Origin: Flavobacteriales bacterium UBA5040
GTDB taxonomy: Bacteria; Bacteroidota; Bacteroidia; Flavobacteriales; Weeksellaceae
Reading direction: 5' to 3'
NCBI GenBank assembly: GCA_002415135.1
Contig: DIBY01000001.1
Location: 62,001 to 126,000 of the forward strand
Length of the DNA: 64,000 nucleotides
Each line of letters begins with the position of its first letter. Position 1 is the first letter of the stretch. This document shows, one piece after another, positions 15,814-24,947 of the stretch. Position numbers and translations under genes: made by a program. The notes under the pieces are model-generated. The model was given only the letters and a program-made list of their open reading frames with translations. It was not told the origin of the DNA and searched no databases.

Positions 15814-17994
15814 TTATAGCGAAGGAACTAGACCTTCGTCCTTCTTATCTTTATTCAAAATATTAGCATCTTCTTTAGCCAGTTTATTTTTGGTCGGAAT
15901 TTTATAATTGATGGAAAAACCAAAGTTTCTGGTATCTGTTTTATTATAAAGAAAAACGCTATTCCCCACCAACGGTTTTGATTTCAACTGGGTAACCTGC
16001 GTATTCAATAGATCATTCCCGTAAATCGAAAGCGTTAATTTTTCATTTAAGAATTTCTTGGAAAAAGTGAGATCAAATCTTTCGTTAAATGGTCTTTCGG
16101 ATTCGAAATAATAGAAACCTGCTTTTTTCGAAAGTACGTTGTAATTAGCGGTCATTTTAATTTCAGCCGGCAGCATGATCTGCGCCATCAAATTTAAAAT
16201 GAACATTCCTTTGGGATCGATCTCTTTGATCTCATGCTTTACATAACCCGCATAAACATAGAGGAAATTAATTTTATCGGGATTGAAATTCACTTTCATA
16301 ATTTCACTTAAAGGCGTGGTGAAAATCATAAATGGAATCGGCATTCCTATATTAAAATTATGAATTCTCATATTAGGAATATTCACCTGCTCGTTTTTAA
16401 TAACGTCTCCATCTCTGGAAAGCAATTGCGCAACCTGATTATCGATCGAGGAAACATTATACCCAATAAAAGCATAATCGAAAGCTGAAAGTTTAATTTC
16501 AAAATTATCAAAAATCGTCGGTTGTAAATACGGATTTCCGGTAATGGTAGAATTCGGACCTGTAAATGTATTGTTGTTTGGATTCAGTGCAGAGATGCTG
16601 GGTAAAGTGATTTTCTTGTTGTAATTCAAGGCTAAGTAAACCTGATTCATCAGATTATATTGAATACTTGCATTCGGAAACAGTTTGAATTTATTAAATG
16701 GAATCAGTGCCTGCTGTTGTAAAATTCCCGCCGAATCTGTCAATCTAGTCGTACCAGAGATATCATAATTCTCGGCTCTCGTTCCCAAGACAAAATCAAA
16801 CTTCTTCAGCTTTGCCTGAAATTCTAAATAAGTGGACGCGGTATTTCTTTGATAATCCAAATTTGTAATTCCCTTACTTTCAGTATCAAAAATCTGATTT
16901 TCATACAATCCTCCAAAACTCACTTTTCCTTCATCTAAAATTTTGATCGGCTGAGAGAAATCGACTTTAAAGTTAGAAACCTGCATCACCGAATTGTTAT
17001 CGAGTAAACGTCCTTGATTCTGCAAACCGTTAACTGTCGATTGATTATAAATATTGTCCTGGTAAAAATCATTATCAGAACGGGTATAACCTGCCTGAAA
17101 ATCTAATTTCTTATTTTTTTCATCAAATCTTTTTTGATAAGTAATTACCGCTTCCTGTCGCAGAGAATTGGTTTTCGCCGCATCCAGCGCCGTGAAATTA
17201 TTGATAAGATCACTCGGTAACCTAAATGAACCATTGCTCAAAGTAACGTTGTCATTATTATTATTATAAACGTCGTAATTCAGTAATAATTTATCATTGC
17301 CCAGATCAAAAGTAACTCCGGCTTTTGCAAAAGCCCCGCGCGAAATTCTATCGGTATTCGAAAAAACCAGATTATCCTGATTGCTGTTCATTTCACTTTC
17401 GCGATAACTTTGCCCAACTCTTAACTGCCAGCCGAAATATTTATTTCGCGCATTCAGACTTAAAGAATTATTGGTACGACTGCGGAATTTATCTTCATTC
17501 GTAAAAGCATAATTTCCGGAATAGGTTGCAGTTAAATACTTATTTGCATTTTTATTGGTGATGATATTCATAATCGCTCCACCAGAAGAAGCAGGAAACT
17601 CGGCACCCGGTTGCGTAATGACCTCAATTTTCTCAATAGAATTTGCCGGCATTCCCTCCAGGAAAGATGTTAGATCATTGGTGGAAATATTGAGAGGACG
17701 ACCATTCAAATAAACATCAAGAATTTTTCCCTGATACATCATTCCGGCCACGTCGGTTGCAATTAATCCCGGAAGCTTTTTAATTCCTTCCATGGCAGAG
17801 CCCGTGTTTAAGTATTCCTGTTCGGAAAAATCAAAAATGGTCCGATCGGCTTTTTGCTCGACGGCTTTTTTAGTTTTAGTAATAACAACGCCTTCAATTT
17901 CTTTTTCTTTGGGTTCAGGATTGGTCTTTTCCTGTGAAAAATAAAGTTGAGAAAATAATAATGCAATAACTGCAGAGGATAAGTTTTTGATCAT
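15814..17994 (-). CDS. outer-membrane beta-barrel protein, TonB-receptor-like (OMP_b-brl_3 type)
   Basis: 726 residues. A signal peptide ends near LYFSQ; a plug-like domain follows (EIEGVVITKTKKAVEQKADR; LPGLIATDVAGMMYQGKILD; VYLNGRPL; EVITQPGAEFPASSGGAIMN), then a long barrel of alternating aromatic strands. The pattern corresponds to outer membrane beta-barrel family 3 proteins of Bacteroidota. The carboxypeptidase-like N-terminal domain found in many relatives is missing. No classical TonB-dependent C-terminal signature with terminal Phe is seen: the protein ends in a charged tail (KLAKEDANILNKDKKDEG). Substrate unknown; no adjacent transporter genes. Confidence 0.85.
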   Translation of the reverse strand: MIKNLSSAVIALLFSQLYFSQEKTNPEPKEKEIEGVVITKTKKAVEQKADRTIFDFSEQEYLNTGSAMEGIKKLPGLIATDVAGMMYQGKILDVYLNGRPLNISTNDLTSFLEGMPANSIEKIEVITQPGAEFPASSGGAIMNIITNKNANKYLTATYSGNYAFTNEDKFRSRTNNSLSLNARNKYFGWQLRVGQSYRESEMNSNQDNLVFSNTDRISRGAFAKAGVTFDLGNDKLLLNYDVYNNNNDNVTLSNGSFRLPSDLINNFTALDAAKTNSLRQEAVITYQKRFDEKNKKLDFQAGYTRSDNDFYQDNIYNQSTVNGLQNQGRLLDNNSVMQVSNFKVDFSQPIKILDEGKVSFGGLYENQIFDTESKGITNLDYQRNTASTYLEFQAKLKKFDFVLGTRAENYDISGTTRLTDSAGILQQQALIPFNKFKLFPNASIQYNLMNQVYLALNYNKKITLPSISALNPNNNTFTGPNSTITGNPYLQPTIFDNFEIKLSAFDYAFIGYNVSSIDNQVAQLLSRDGDVIKNEQVNIPNMRIHNFNIGMPIPFMIFTTPLSEIMKVNFNPDKINFLYVYAGYVKHEIKEIDPKGMFILNLMAQIMLPAEIKMTANYNVLSKKAGFYYFESERPFNERFDLTFSKKFLNEKLTLSIYGNDLLNTQVTQLKSKPLVGNSVFLYNKTDTRNFGFSINYKIPTKNKLAKEDANILNKDKKDEGLVPSL

Positions 17995-18063
17995 AGATGA
18001 ATTTCTACTCCATTAGACAACTTTATATCCAAAAAGTTACAAAAAGGATCTTTTAAAAATGGA

Positions 18064-18096
18064 AAATAAAAAACCGCCCAATTTCTTGAGCGGTTT
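18064..18096 (-). terminator. terminator of aconitase gene
   Basis: On the minus strand AAACCGCTC, a short loop, GGGCGGTTTTTTATTTT, 20-50 bases after the aconitase stop. Confidence 0.75.
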
Positions 18097-18117
18097 CCAA
18101 TATAATTTTAAATACAA

Positions 18118-20394
18118 TTATGCATTTCTTGCTGCTTCAGCTGCGATCAAGTTCAAAGCAGAACCTGCTTTATACCAATCGATCTGTTGAGCATTGTAAG
18201 TGTGATTTGTTACGATAACATCTTTAGTTCCATCAGCATGAACCAATTCTAAAGTCAACGGTTTCCCTGGCTGAAACTGATCTAAATCTAAGAAGTTCAC
18301 AGTATCGTCTTCCTGGAATTTATCATAGTCTGCTTTGTCAGCAAACGTTAAACCGAGCATTCCTTGTTTCTTTAAATTCGTTTCGTGGATACGAGCGAAA
18401 GATTTTACCAAAACTGCGTAAACACCAAGATGTCTAGGCTCCATAGCTGCGTGCTCTCTTGAAGAACCTTCACCATAGTTTTCGTCACCCACTACAATTG
18501 TTGGAACACCAGCCGCTTTATAAGCTCTCGCTACAGCAGGAACTTCACCATATTCGCCGGTAAGCGTATTTTTTACGGTGTTGGTTTCCATATTGTAAGC
18601 GTTGATGGCACCGATCAACATATTGTTAGAAATATTATCTAAATGTCCACGGTATTTCAACCACGGTCCAGCCATAGAAATATGGTCGGTCGTACATTTT
18701 CCGAATGCTTTAATTAAAACTTTAGCACCGTTAATATTTTGTCCATCCCAAGGTTGGAAAGGAGTTAACAATTGAAGTCTGTCAGAAGTTGGGCTTACGG
18801 CGATTTGAACAGAAGAACCATCATGAGACGGTGCTTGATAACCATTGTCATCAACTGCGAATCCTTTTTCCGGCAATTCAAAACCTTTTGGCTCATCTAA
18901 TCTAATTTGTTCACCTGCTTCGTTGGTCAACGTATCGGTGATTGGATTAAAATCTAATCTTCCTGCAATTGCTACGGCAGCAACCATTTCAGGTGAAGCT
19001 ACGAACGCATGCGTATTTGGATTTCCATCAGCTCTTTTTGCAAAATTTCTGTTGAATGAATGTATAATTGAGTTTTTCTCACCTTTATCAGAACCTTCTC
19101 TATCCCACTGACCGATACATGGTCCACAGGCATTGGTAAAGATTCTAGCGTTTTCGAATTTTCTAAATGAATCCAAGAAGCCATCTCTCTCTGCAGTGAA
19201 TTTCACTTGCTCGGAACCTGGATTAATTCCTAAGATCGCTTTTGGTTTTACCCCTTTTGCGAAAGCATCTTCAACGATAGAAGCAGCTCTGGATAAATCT
19301 TCATAAGATGAGTTGGTACAAGAACCGATTAGCGCCCATTCTACTTCAATTGGCCAACCGTTCGCTACCGCTTTATCATGGAATTCAGCAACAGGCGTCG
19401 CCAAATCTGGTGTAAAAGGTCCGTTTAAATGTGGAGTTAATGTATTTAAATCGATCTCAACAACCTGATCGAAATACAATTCCGGATTTGCATATACTTC
19501 TGCATCACCAGTTAAATGATCAGCAATTTGATCAGCAGCATCTACGACATCCTGTCTTCCGGTTGCAGCTAAATATCTTCTCATAGAGTCATCATAACCA
19601 AAGGTAGAAGTTGTTGCTCCAACTTCAGCACCCATATTACAGATGGTTCCTTTTCCTGTGGCAGAAAGTGAGTTCGCACCTTCACCAAAATATTCTACGA
19701 TACAGCCAGTTCCACCTTTAACAGTAAGAATACCAGCAACTTTCAAAATAATATCTTTAGCAGAAGCCCAGCCGCTTAATTTTCCGGTTAATTTAATACC
19801 GATCAATTTTGGCATTTTAAGCTCCCAAGCCATTCCGGCCATTACGTCAACAGCATCTGCGCCACCGACACCAATTGCAACCATTCCTAATCCACCTGCA
19901 TTCACAGTGTGAGAGTCAGTTCCAATCATCATTCCACCTGGAAATGCGTAGTTTTCTAAAACAACCTGGTGAATAATCCCAGCTCCTGGTTTCCAGAAAC
20001 CGATACCATATTTATCGCAAACAGAACTCAAGAAATTAAATACCTCTGAGTTTTTATTAATACCATCCTGTAAATCCGCTTCTGCTCCTACTCTTGCTTG
20101 AATCAAGTGATCAGCATGCGCAGTAGAAGGAACAGCCACTTTTGATTTTCCGGCCTGCATAAATTGCAATAATGCCATCTGTGCGGTCGCATCCTGCATT
20201 GCTACTCTATCCGGTGCGAAATCTACATAAGAATTTCCACGTTCATGAGCAGTTGTGGCGCTACCTTCCCAAAGGTGGGTATAAAGAATTTTCTCTGCAA
20301 GGGTAAGCGGTTTTCCCACAGCCTTACGAGCCGCTTCGATCCGTTCTGGATAACGCGCATATACCTCCTTAATCATATCAATGTCAAAAGTCAT
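18118..20394 (-). CDS. acn: aconitate hydratase, mitochondrial-type
   Basis: TCA-cycle enzyme that interconverts citrate and isocitrate using a [4Fe-4S] cluster. 758 residues, the length of mitochondrial-type aconitases rather than bacterial AcnA (about 890) or AcnB. Cluster cysteines are seen in IGSCTNSSYEDL and NACGPCIGQW; GTDSHTVNAGGLGMVAIGVGG and the C-terminal swivel segment YGEGSSREHAAMEPR are typical. A TATTTTTG promoter box lies at 20437-20430 on the minus strand. Stands alone, with no other TCA genes next to it. Confidence 0.96.
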   Translation of the reverse strand: MTFDIDMIKEVYARYPERIEAARKAVGKPLTLAEKILYTHLWEGSATTAHERGNSYVDFAPDRVAMQDATAQMALLQFMQAGKSKVAVPSTAHADHLIQARVGAEADLQDGINKNSEVFNFLSSVCDKYGIGFWKPGAGIIHQVVLENYAFPGGMMIGTDSHTVNAGGLGMVAIGVGGADAVDVMAGMAWELKMPKLIGIKLTGKLSGWASAKDIILKVAGILTVKGGTGCIVEYFGEGANSLSATGKGTICNMGAEVGATTSTFGYDDSMRRYLAATGRQDVVDAADQIADHLTGDAEVYANPELYFDQVVEIDLNTLTPHLNGPFTPDLATPVAEFHDKAVANGWPIEVEWALIGSCTNSSYEDLSRAASIVEDAFAKGVKPKAILGINPGSEQVKFTAERDGFLDSFRKFENARIFTNACGPCIGQWDREGSDKGEKNSIIHSFNRNFAKRADGNPNTHAFVASPEMVAAVAIAGRLDFNPITDTLTNEAGEQIRLDEPKGFELPEKGFAVDDNGYQAPSHDGSSVQIAVSPTSDRLQLLTPFQPWDGQNINGAKVLIKAFGKCTTDHISMAGPWLKYRGHLDNISNNMLIGAINAYNMETNTVKNTLTGEYGEVPAVARAYKAAGVPTIVVGDENYGEGSSREHAAMEPRHLGVYAVLVKSFARIHETNLKKQGMLGLTFADKADYDKFQEDDTVNFLDLDQFQPGKPLTLELVHADGTKDVIVTNHTYNAQQIDWYKAGSALNLIAAEAARNA

Positions 20395-20586
20395 ATCTAT
20401 TGGTTTTTTATTATCTTTTATTAGAAATTCAAAAATACGAATTATTTTAAGTTTAACTTGCTTAAAGTCATTTAGAATAAATATAAATATGATGTTTTAT
20501 TTCTATTTCCTTACTTTTAAAAATTAATTGAACTGTCGATAAAGAGAACAATTCTTTATCGAATATCATTGAATTAAAAAATTGCA

Positions 20587-20961
20587 GTGGTTAAAAAAAA
20601 CCTTCATTACGGCATCTATTTTACGATTCTCCTTTTAGTTGGATTGATTTATTATTTCTATCATCCAGCTCATTATCAATTGTTTCCAAAATGCATTTTT
20701 AAAAGTGTGACTGGATTAAGTTGTCCTGGCTGTGGCGCCCAACGAGCAACACACGAATTATTACATCTCAATTTAAAAAGTGCCTTTGCCTATAACGCTT
20801 TGCTCGTGGTTTCACTTCCTTATGCTTTGGCGGGATTGCTACTTTATCAAACCAATTTAAAAGAACGTTTCCCTAGAACAAGACAATTACTATTTGGACA
20901 AAAAGCTCTTTTAATATTGCTATTTATAGTGATCCTTTTCTTTATTTTTCGAAATTTATAA
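20587..20961 (+). CDS. DUF2752 membrane protein
   Basis: 124 residues with GTG start. It has membrane segments near residues 10-25 and two more after residue 70. The DUF2752 signature is visible: Cys36, then GLSCPGCGAQRATHELLH with Cys46 and Cys49, followed by FAYNALLVVSLPYAL. Function of this family is unknown. The cysteine motif suggests metal or disulfide chemistry at the membrane, which is inference. It precedes the WG-repeat gene by 29 bases, but a promoter box lies in that gap. Confidence 0.8.
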   Translation: MVKKNLHYGIYFTILLLVGLIYYFYHPAHYQLFPKCIFKSVTGLSCPGCGAQRATHELLHLNLKSAFAYNALLVVSLPYALAGLLLYQTNLKERFPRTRQLLFGQKALLILLFIVILFFIFRNL

Positions 20962-20990
20962 ATTCCTATTTTTGCAAGCTATTTAAAGAT

Positions 20991-21767
20991 ATGCTAAAAA
21001 ATATTTTGACTTTACTTTTATTAAGTTTTTCTACGATGCTGTTTGCGCAGACAAAAACGGTTACTAAAAAAACTGCTGTTAAAAAAAATATTGTTAAAAA
21101 ACCGACAACTCCCAAAATCAATTTAGATCTGGTTAAAATCAACGATTCTATTCCGGCACTTATTCCTTTTAAAAAAGAGGGAAAAGCTGGCTTTATAAAT
21201 CAGAAGGGAAAAGTGATTATTGCACCTGTTTATAGCAATGTCGGCTTTTTTACCCAAGATTGTAATCTCCTGAATTCCGCTAATACTGCTGTTCGAAAAT
21301 TTGGCTCAAAAAATTACGCTTCAGTTCGTCTGAACGGGGAGGATTTTCGAATTGATCAGGCTGGGAAACGCGTGTATCGATTTAAAGATGAAGACTTAGC
21401 AAAATGTCCATCTGAATTTAAAGCGCAATTGTTTCATGCTTATATCATGAACGAATATTATGGAATTATAGAAGATTCAAAATTCCAGGACGCGTCAGAT
21501 TATCGACAGTTTTCGATCTATCCGCAATTCGACTATCTGTACATTTTAGAAGGAGACGATTTAAAAAACCCAATGATCATCGCAGTTAAAAACGATCGAT
21601 TTGGAATTATTGATACAACTGGAAAAATAGTGATTCCTTTTGAGTACGCAGATATTAAACGAAATTTCAGCTGGAAACTGGGTCGTTTGTTTGAAGTCAC
21701 TAAAGACGGAGAAAATTACTTTTTTATCGATACTGACAACAAGTCTTATTCTGAAAATATTTTGTAG
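20991..21767 (+). CDS. secreted WG-repeat protein
   Basis: 258 residues. A signal peptide ends near LFAQ. Two WG/KWG-type repeats are visible: KAGFINQKGKVIIAPVYSNV and DRFGIIDTTGKIVIPFEYAD. Between them is a lysine-poor spacer. WG-repeat proteins are common in Bacteroidota and their role is unknown. TATTTTTG at 20967-20974 gives it its own promoter. Its stop codon overlaps the promoter box of the TPP leader downstream. Confidence 0.8.
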   Translation: MLKNILTLLLLSFSTMLFAQTKTVTKKTAVKKNIVKKPTTPKINLDLVKINDSIPALIPFKKEGKAGFINQKGKVIIAPVYSNVGFFTQDCNLLNSANTAVRKFGSKNYASVRLNGEDFRIDQAGKRVYRFKDEDLAKCPSEFKAQLFHAYIMNEYYGIIEDSKFQDASDYRQFSIYPQFDYLYILEGDDLKNPMIIAVKNDRFGIIDTTGKIVIPFEYADIKRNFSWKLGRLFEVTKDGENYFFIDTDNKSYSENIL

Positions 21768-21772
21768 TTTTG
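21765..21772 (+). promoter_or_regulatory. -7 element ahead of the TPP riboswitch
   Basis: TAGTTTTG, where the TAG is also the stop codon of the preceding WG-repeat gene. The predicted transcription start near 21779 is just before the aptamer. The -33 element is weak. Confidence 0.5.
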
Positions 21773-21786
21773 CCATCAGAAATTAA

Positions 21787-21852
21787 AGGGGTGCTGTGAA
21801 AAGCTGAGATTATACCCAATGAACCTGGAACAGGTAATGCTGTTTAGGGAAA
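21787..21852 (+). promoter_or_regulatory. TPP (thiamin pyrophosphate) riboswitch
   Basis: Conserved THI-box elements occur in order: GGGGTGC, GCTGAGA, TATACCC, then AACCTGGAACAGG, TAATGCTG and TTTAGGGAA, closely matching the E. coli thiM aptamer order. It lies in the 200-base leader of the TonB receptor gene, so that gene should be shut down by thiamin pyrophosphate. The first arm AAAGGGGTG (21785-21793) is also complementary to CACCCCTTT at 21928-21936, a likely expression platform. Confidence 0.93.
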
Positions 21853-21864
21853 TTAAAATAAGCA

Positions 21865-21925
21865 ATGAATAATAAGTAATCAGCAGTGATTATCATTTAT
21901 TATTAATAGCTCATTACTAATCAAA
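21865..21925 (+). repeat. AT-rich interrupted inverted repeat in the riboswitch leader
   Basis: AATGAATAATAAGTAATCA is followed by the roughly complementary TGATTATCATTTATTATT and then more TCATTACTAATC units. It resembles the low-complexity TAATGAGTAAT-type dispersed repeats of flavobacterial intergenic DNA. It separates aptamer and platform and could form a stem that brings them together. Confidence 0.4.
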
Positions 21926-21964
21926 ATCACCCCTTTTATTCAATTAATCTTAAAAATTAAAAGA

Positions 21965-24082
21965 ATGAAAGGATTTATTTTTTTTGGACTCATCGCAAGT
22001 CCATTCTACTTTGCACAAAACACCGTGCAGGATTCCCTCAAAACGAAGGAAATTGAAAGCATCAACTTTCTAAAACGACTTCCCGTAACCAAAGAAATCA
22101 TCAATGTTGAAAAAGATCTAGCTCATAAGAATCTAGGTCAGGATTTACCGATTTTGTTAAAAAATCAAATGTCGGTGATCTCCACTTCGGATGCTGGAAA
22201 TGGCGTTGGCTACACAGGATTTAGAATTCGTGGCGTAGGCGGAACAGCCATCAATGTGATGTTGAACGGCGTTCCTTACAATGATTCGGAATCGCAGGGA
22301 ACTTTTTTTGTAAATGTTGGTGATCTAACGAGTTCAGCCTCACAAATCGTCATTCAGCGTGGCGTGGGAACTTCTTCAAATGGTGTTTCTGCTTTTGGAG
22401 CCAGTGTTAACGTCCTTACCAAAAATCCCGAAGAACAATTTTATATAAAATCCGATGATTCCTACGGATCCTTTAATACTTATAAATATTCGGCGGAAGT
22501 AGGAAGCGGCAAATTCTGGAACGACCAGTTATCAGTAATGGGACGATATACTAAAATTCATTCTGATGGTTACATCGACCGTGCTTTTTCAGATTTAAAT
22601 TCTTATAATTTTACCGCACTTTTTGAGGAAAATAAAACTAAGATTAGATTGATGGCTTTTGGCGGAAAAGAAAAAACCTATCAAGCCTGGAATGCCATTG
22701 ACAGAAAGACCTGGGAAGAAAATCCTAAATTCAATAATTCTGGAGCAATTTACGATGCGAAATGGGAAAACATCATTGGGTTTTATGATAATGAAACCGA
22801 TAATTACAGACAAAATCATTATCAACTACTTTGGGAACAAAACTTAAATAATCATTGGAATTTAGAAACCACTTTTCATTATACCAAAGGAAAAGGTCAT
22901 TACGAAAACTACAAGCAAGACGCAAAGTTTTCGAAATACAACTTACCGAATTTAATCATTGATAATCAAAACATTAAAAGGACAGATTTCATTCGGAAGA
23001 AATGGTTGGATAATGATTTCTTTGGTGCCGTTTCTACCCTTTACGGAAATTTTGAAAACCTCGATTTGAATTTCGGAGTTGTTGGAAATAAATATTTCGG
23101 TAAACATTTCGGAAATGTTTCTAGCGTTTATTTTCCAGAAATTTTCGAACACGAATATTATCGAAATAACGGTACAAAAACTGAGTTTTCAGCCTTTGCA
23201 AAAGCGATCATTAAAGTAAACCAATTTGAATTTTATGGAGATGCTCAATTAAGAAACATTAATTACGATACCGAAATTATCCAGCAAGGTGATGATGAAG
23301 GCGTAGAATTAGACAAAAATTGGTTATTCTTTAATCCTAAAGTGGGAATTAACTATAGAATAAATTCAGGAAAACTTTTCCTTTCGTACGCTCATGCGCA
23401 TCGCGAACCTAACCGGGATGACCTCTTTGCAAACCCAGAAATTCAACCTGAGAAACTTCACGATTTCGAAGCAGGTTTAGAAAAAACATTTGGAGCAATT
23501 TCTTTTACCACCAATTTATATTACATGAACTATGTCAATCAGTTGGTTTTAAACGGTCAGATCAACGATATTGGCGAATTCATCAGAGTTAATTCAGGAA
23601 AGAGTTATCGAATGGGAATCGAAGTGGGAGCTTTGGCAAAAATTTCTGATCAATGGAATGTTTCCGGGAATTTCACTTTAAGTAAGAATGAAAATAACGA
23701 CTTTAAAAATGAAACCGAGAGTGGATTTGAAAGTTTAGGAAGCACCCCGATTTCCTTTTCACCCAATATCATTGGAAACATATTATTGAATTACTCACCT
23801 ACCAAAAATTTTAGTTTAGGACTTCAAAATCAATATGTTGGGAGTCAATATTTAGACAACACGAATAATGAAAATCTAAAATTAAACGATTATTTCCTGA
23901 CTGACTTTGATGTGAAATATACTTTAAAGTTGAAAAGAACTGAACTAGATTTCAAATTACTCATCAATAATATGCTCAATAAAAAATACGTGAATAATGG
24001 TTTTGTTTATGATCAAAACCCTTTCTATTTTTCACAGGCGGGAACCAACTTTATGTTCGGTATGAGTTTGAAATTTAAATAA
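21965..24082 (+). CDS. TonB-dependent receptor, predicted thiamin (precursor) uptake
   Basis: 705 residues. A signal peptide ends at FYFAQ. The plug domain includes GFRIRGVGGTAINVMLNGVP and SSASQIVIQRGVGTSSNGVSAFG; the 22-strand barrel follows with the LSYAHAHREPNRDDL and final NFMFGMSLKFK segments, ending in the C-terminal signature expected for outer-membrane insertion. No TonB-box extension domain is present. Because a TPP riboswitch controls it, the substrate is most likely thiamin, a phosphate ester or a precursor; sequence alone does not decide. No inner-membrane thiamin permease or thi biosynthesis gene is adjacent. Confidence 0.92.
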   Translation: MKGFIFFGLIASPFYFAQNTVQDSLKTKEIESINFLKRLPVTKEIINVEKDLAHKNLGQDLPILLKNQMSVISTSDAGNGVGYTGFRIRGVGGTAINVMLNGVPYNDSESQGTFFVNVGDLTSSASQIVIQRGVGTSSNGVSAFGASVNVLTKNPEEQFYIKSDDSYGSFNTYKYSAEVGSGKFWNDQLSVMGRYTKIHSDGYIDRAFSDLNSYNFTALFEENKTKIRLMAFGGKEKTYQAWNAIDRKTWEENPKFNNSGAIYDAKWENIIGFYDNETDNYRQNHYQLLWEQNLNNHWNLETTFHYTKGKGHYENYKQDAKFSKYNLPNLIIDNQNIKRTDFIRKKWLDNDFFGAVSTLYGNFENLDLNFGVVGNKYFGKHFGNVSSVYFPEIFEHEYYRNNGTKTEFSAFAKAIIKVNQFEFYGDAQLRNINYDTEIIQQGDDEGVELDKNWLFFNPKVGINYRINSGKLFLSYAHAHREPNRDDLFANPEIQPEKLHDFEAGLEKTFGAISFTTNLYYMNYVNQLVLNGQINDIGEFIRVNSGKSYRMGIEVGALAKISDQWNVSGNFTLSKNENNDFKNETESGFESLGSTPISFSPNIIGNILLNYSPTKNFSLGLQNQYVGSQYLDNTNNENLKLNDYFLTDFDVKYTLKLKRTELDFKLLINNMLNKKYVNNGFVYDQNPFYFSQAGTNFMFGMSLKFK

Positions 24083-24128
24083 ATACGAGAAACACATTCA
24101 TTATATAATTGATATTTTTTTTCAAAAG

Positions 24129-24162
24129 AACTGCTCCAGAATAATTTTTTGGAGTAGTTTTG
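24129..24162 (+). terminator. terminator of the TonB receptor overlapping the next promoter
   Basis: AACTGCTCCA and TGGAGTAGTT pair around an 11-base loop with TTGTTTT after it. TAGTTTTG at 24155-24162, a -7 box for the next gene, shares the distal arm, so the same bases end one transcript and start the next. Confidence 0.65.
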
Positions 24163-24180
24163 TTTTAAATAAAATACAAC

Positions 24181-24858
24181 ATGATGAAAAAATTCTATTC
24201 TTTATTATTGGCTGCATTCGTAGCAATTACGACCACTGCACAAGTACAAACAGAAGTGACCAGTGATGGAATCTTTAAAGTAACGTATGGTGCTGCCAAT
24301 GATTACAGTTTTTACGATCCCGGATTTGAAGTTCCTACTTTTTACATTCACACTTTTGTAAACGCTGGTGATAATAGCACGGGAACGGCTTTTGAAGATG
24401 CATGGAGCAATTCTACAGTAACCATGAACTGGGATGATGCGGTGATGGCTTATGTTGGAACAATCGATTTAAACTCTAAAACTTTTACTCAAACCGACGC
24501 GAAAATTCCGGTTGGAACAACGGTAAATAAAGTAGGAATGGTTTTCAAAGATTTGCAAAGCGGTGCCACAAAACAATCAGCAGATACTTTTGCCAATGGC
24601 CCAACGGTTACAGTTGGTACTATGGCTGTTGCCAACAATGTACTTTTAGGTAAATCTACTGTAATTAATGGGAAATTAATCACTGCACAAAAAGGCAATT
24701 TAAACCTCGAAGTATATGAAATGAGCGGTAAACTGGTCCGATCTCTCAGAGCGGTTTCTAATGGAAATGACATTGATTTAAATCTGACTAAAAATGGACT
24801 TTATCTTGTGAAAATCACCAACGGAACACAGCGTGAAGTCGTGAAGTTTGCAAAATAA
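24181..24858 (+). CDS. secreted protein with type IX secretion (T9SS) sorting domain
   Basis: 225 residues. A signal peptide ends near ITTTAQ. The middle has no recognisable enzyme motif; it is rich in Asp/Asn/Thr beta segments (TVTMNWDDAVMAYVGTIDL). The last about 75 residues form a T9SS type A sorting domain: LNLEVYEMSGKLVRSLR, then LNLTKNGLYLVKITN and a basic end REVVKFAK. It is therefore exported across the outer membrane and probably attached to the surface or released. Own promoter and terminator; ligand unknown. A start at the second Met is equally possible. Confidence 0.85.
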   Translation: MMKKFYSLLLAAFVAITTTAQVQTEVTSDGIFKVTYGAANDYSFYDPGFEVPTFYIHTFVNAGDNSTGTAFEDAWSNSTVTMNWDDAVMAYVGTIDLNSKTFTQTDAKIPVGTTVNKVGMVFKDLQSGATKQSADTFANGPTVTVGTMAVANNVLLGKSTVINGKLITAQKGNLNLEVYEMSGKLVRSLRAVSNGNDIDLNLTKNGLYLVKITNGTQREVVKFAK

Positions 24859-24879
24859 TTCTCCAACATGATATTTACT

Positions 24880-24910
24880 AAGACTGCTTTTTGAGCAGTC
24901 TTATTTATTT
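24880..24910 (+). terminator. terminator after the T9SS cargo gene
   Basis: AAGACTGCT, loop TTTTG, AGCAGTCTTATTTATTTT: perfect 9-base-pair stem with a T-rich tail. Confidence 0.8.
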
Positions 24911-24947
24911 TGATTAAATCAATCAAAAATCATAAATTTGCCCCAGT

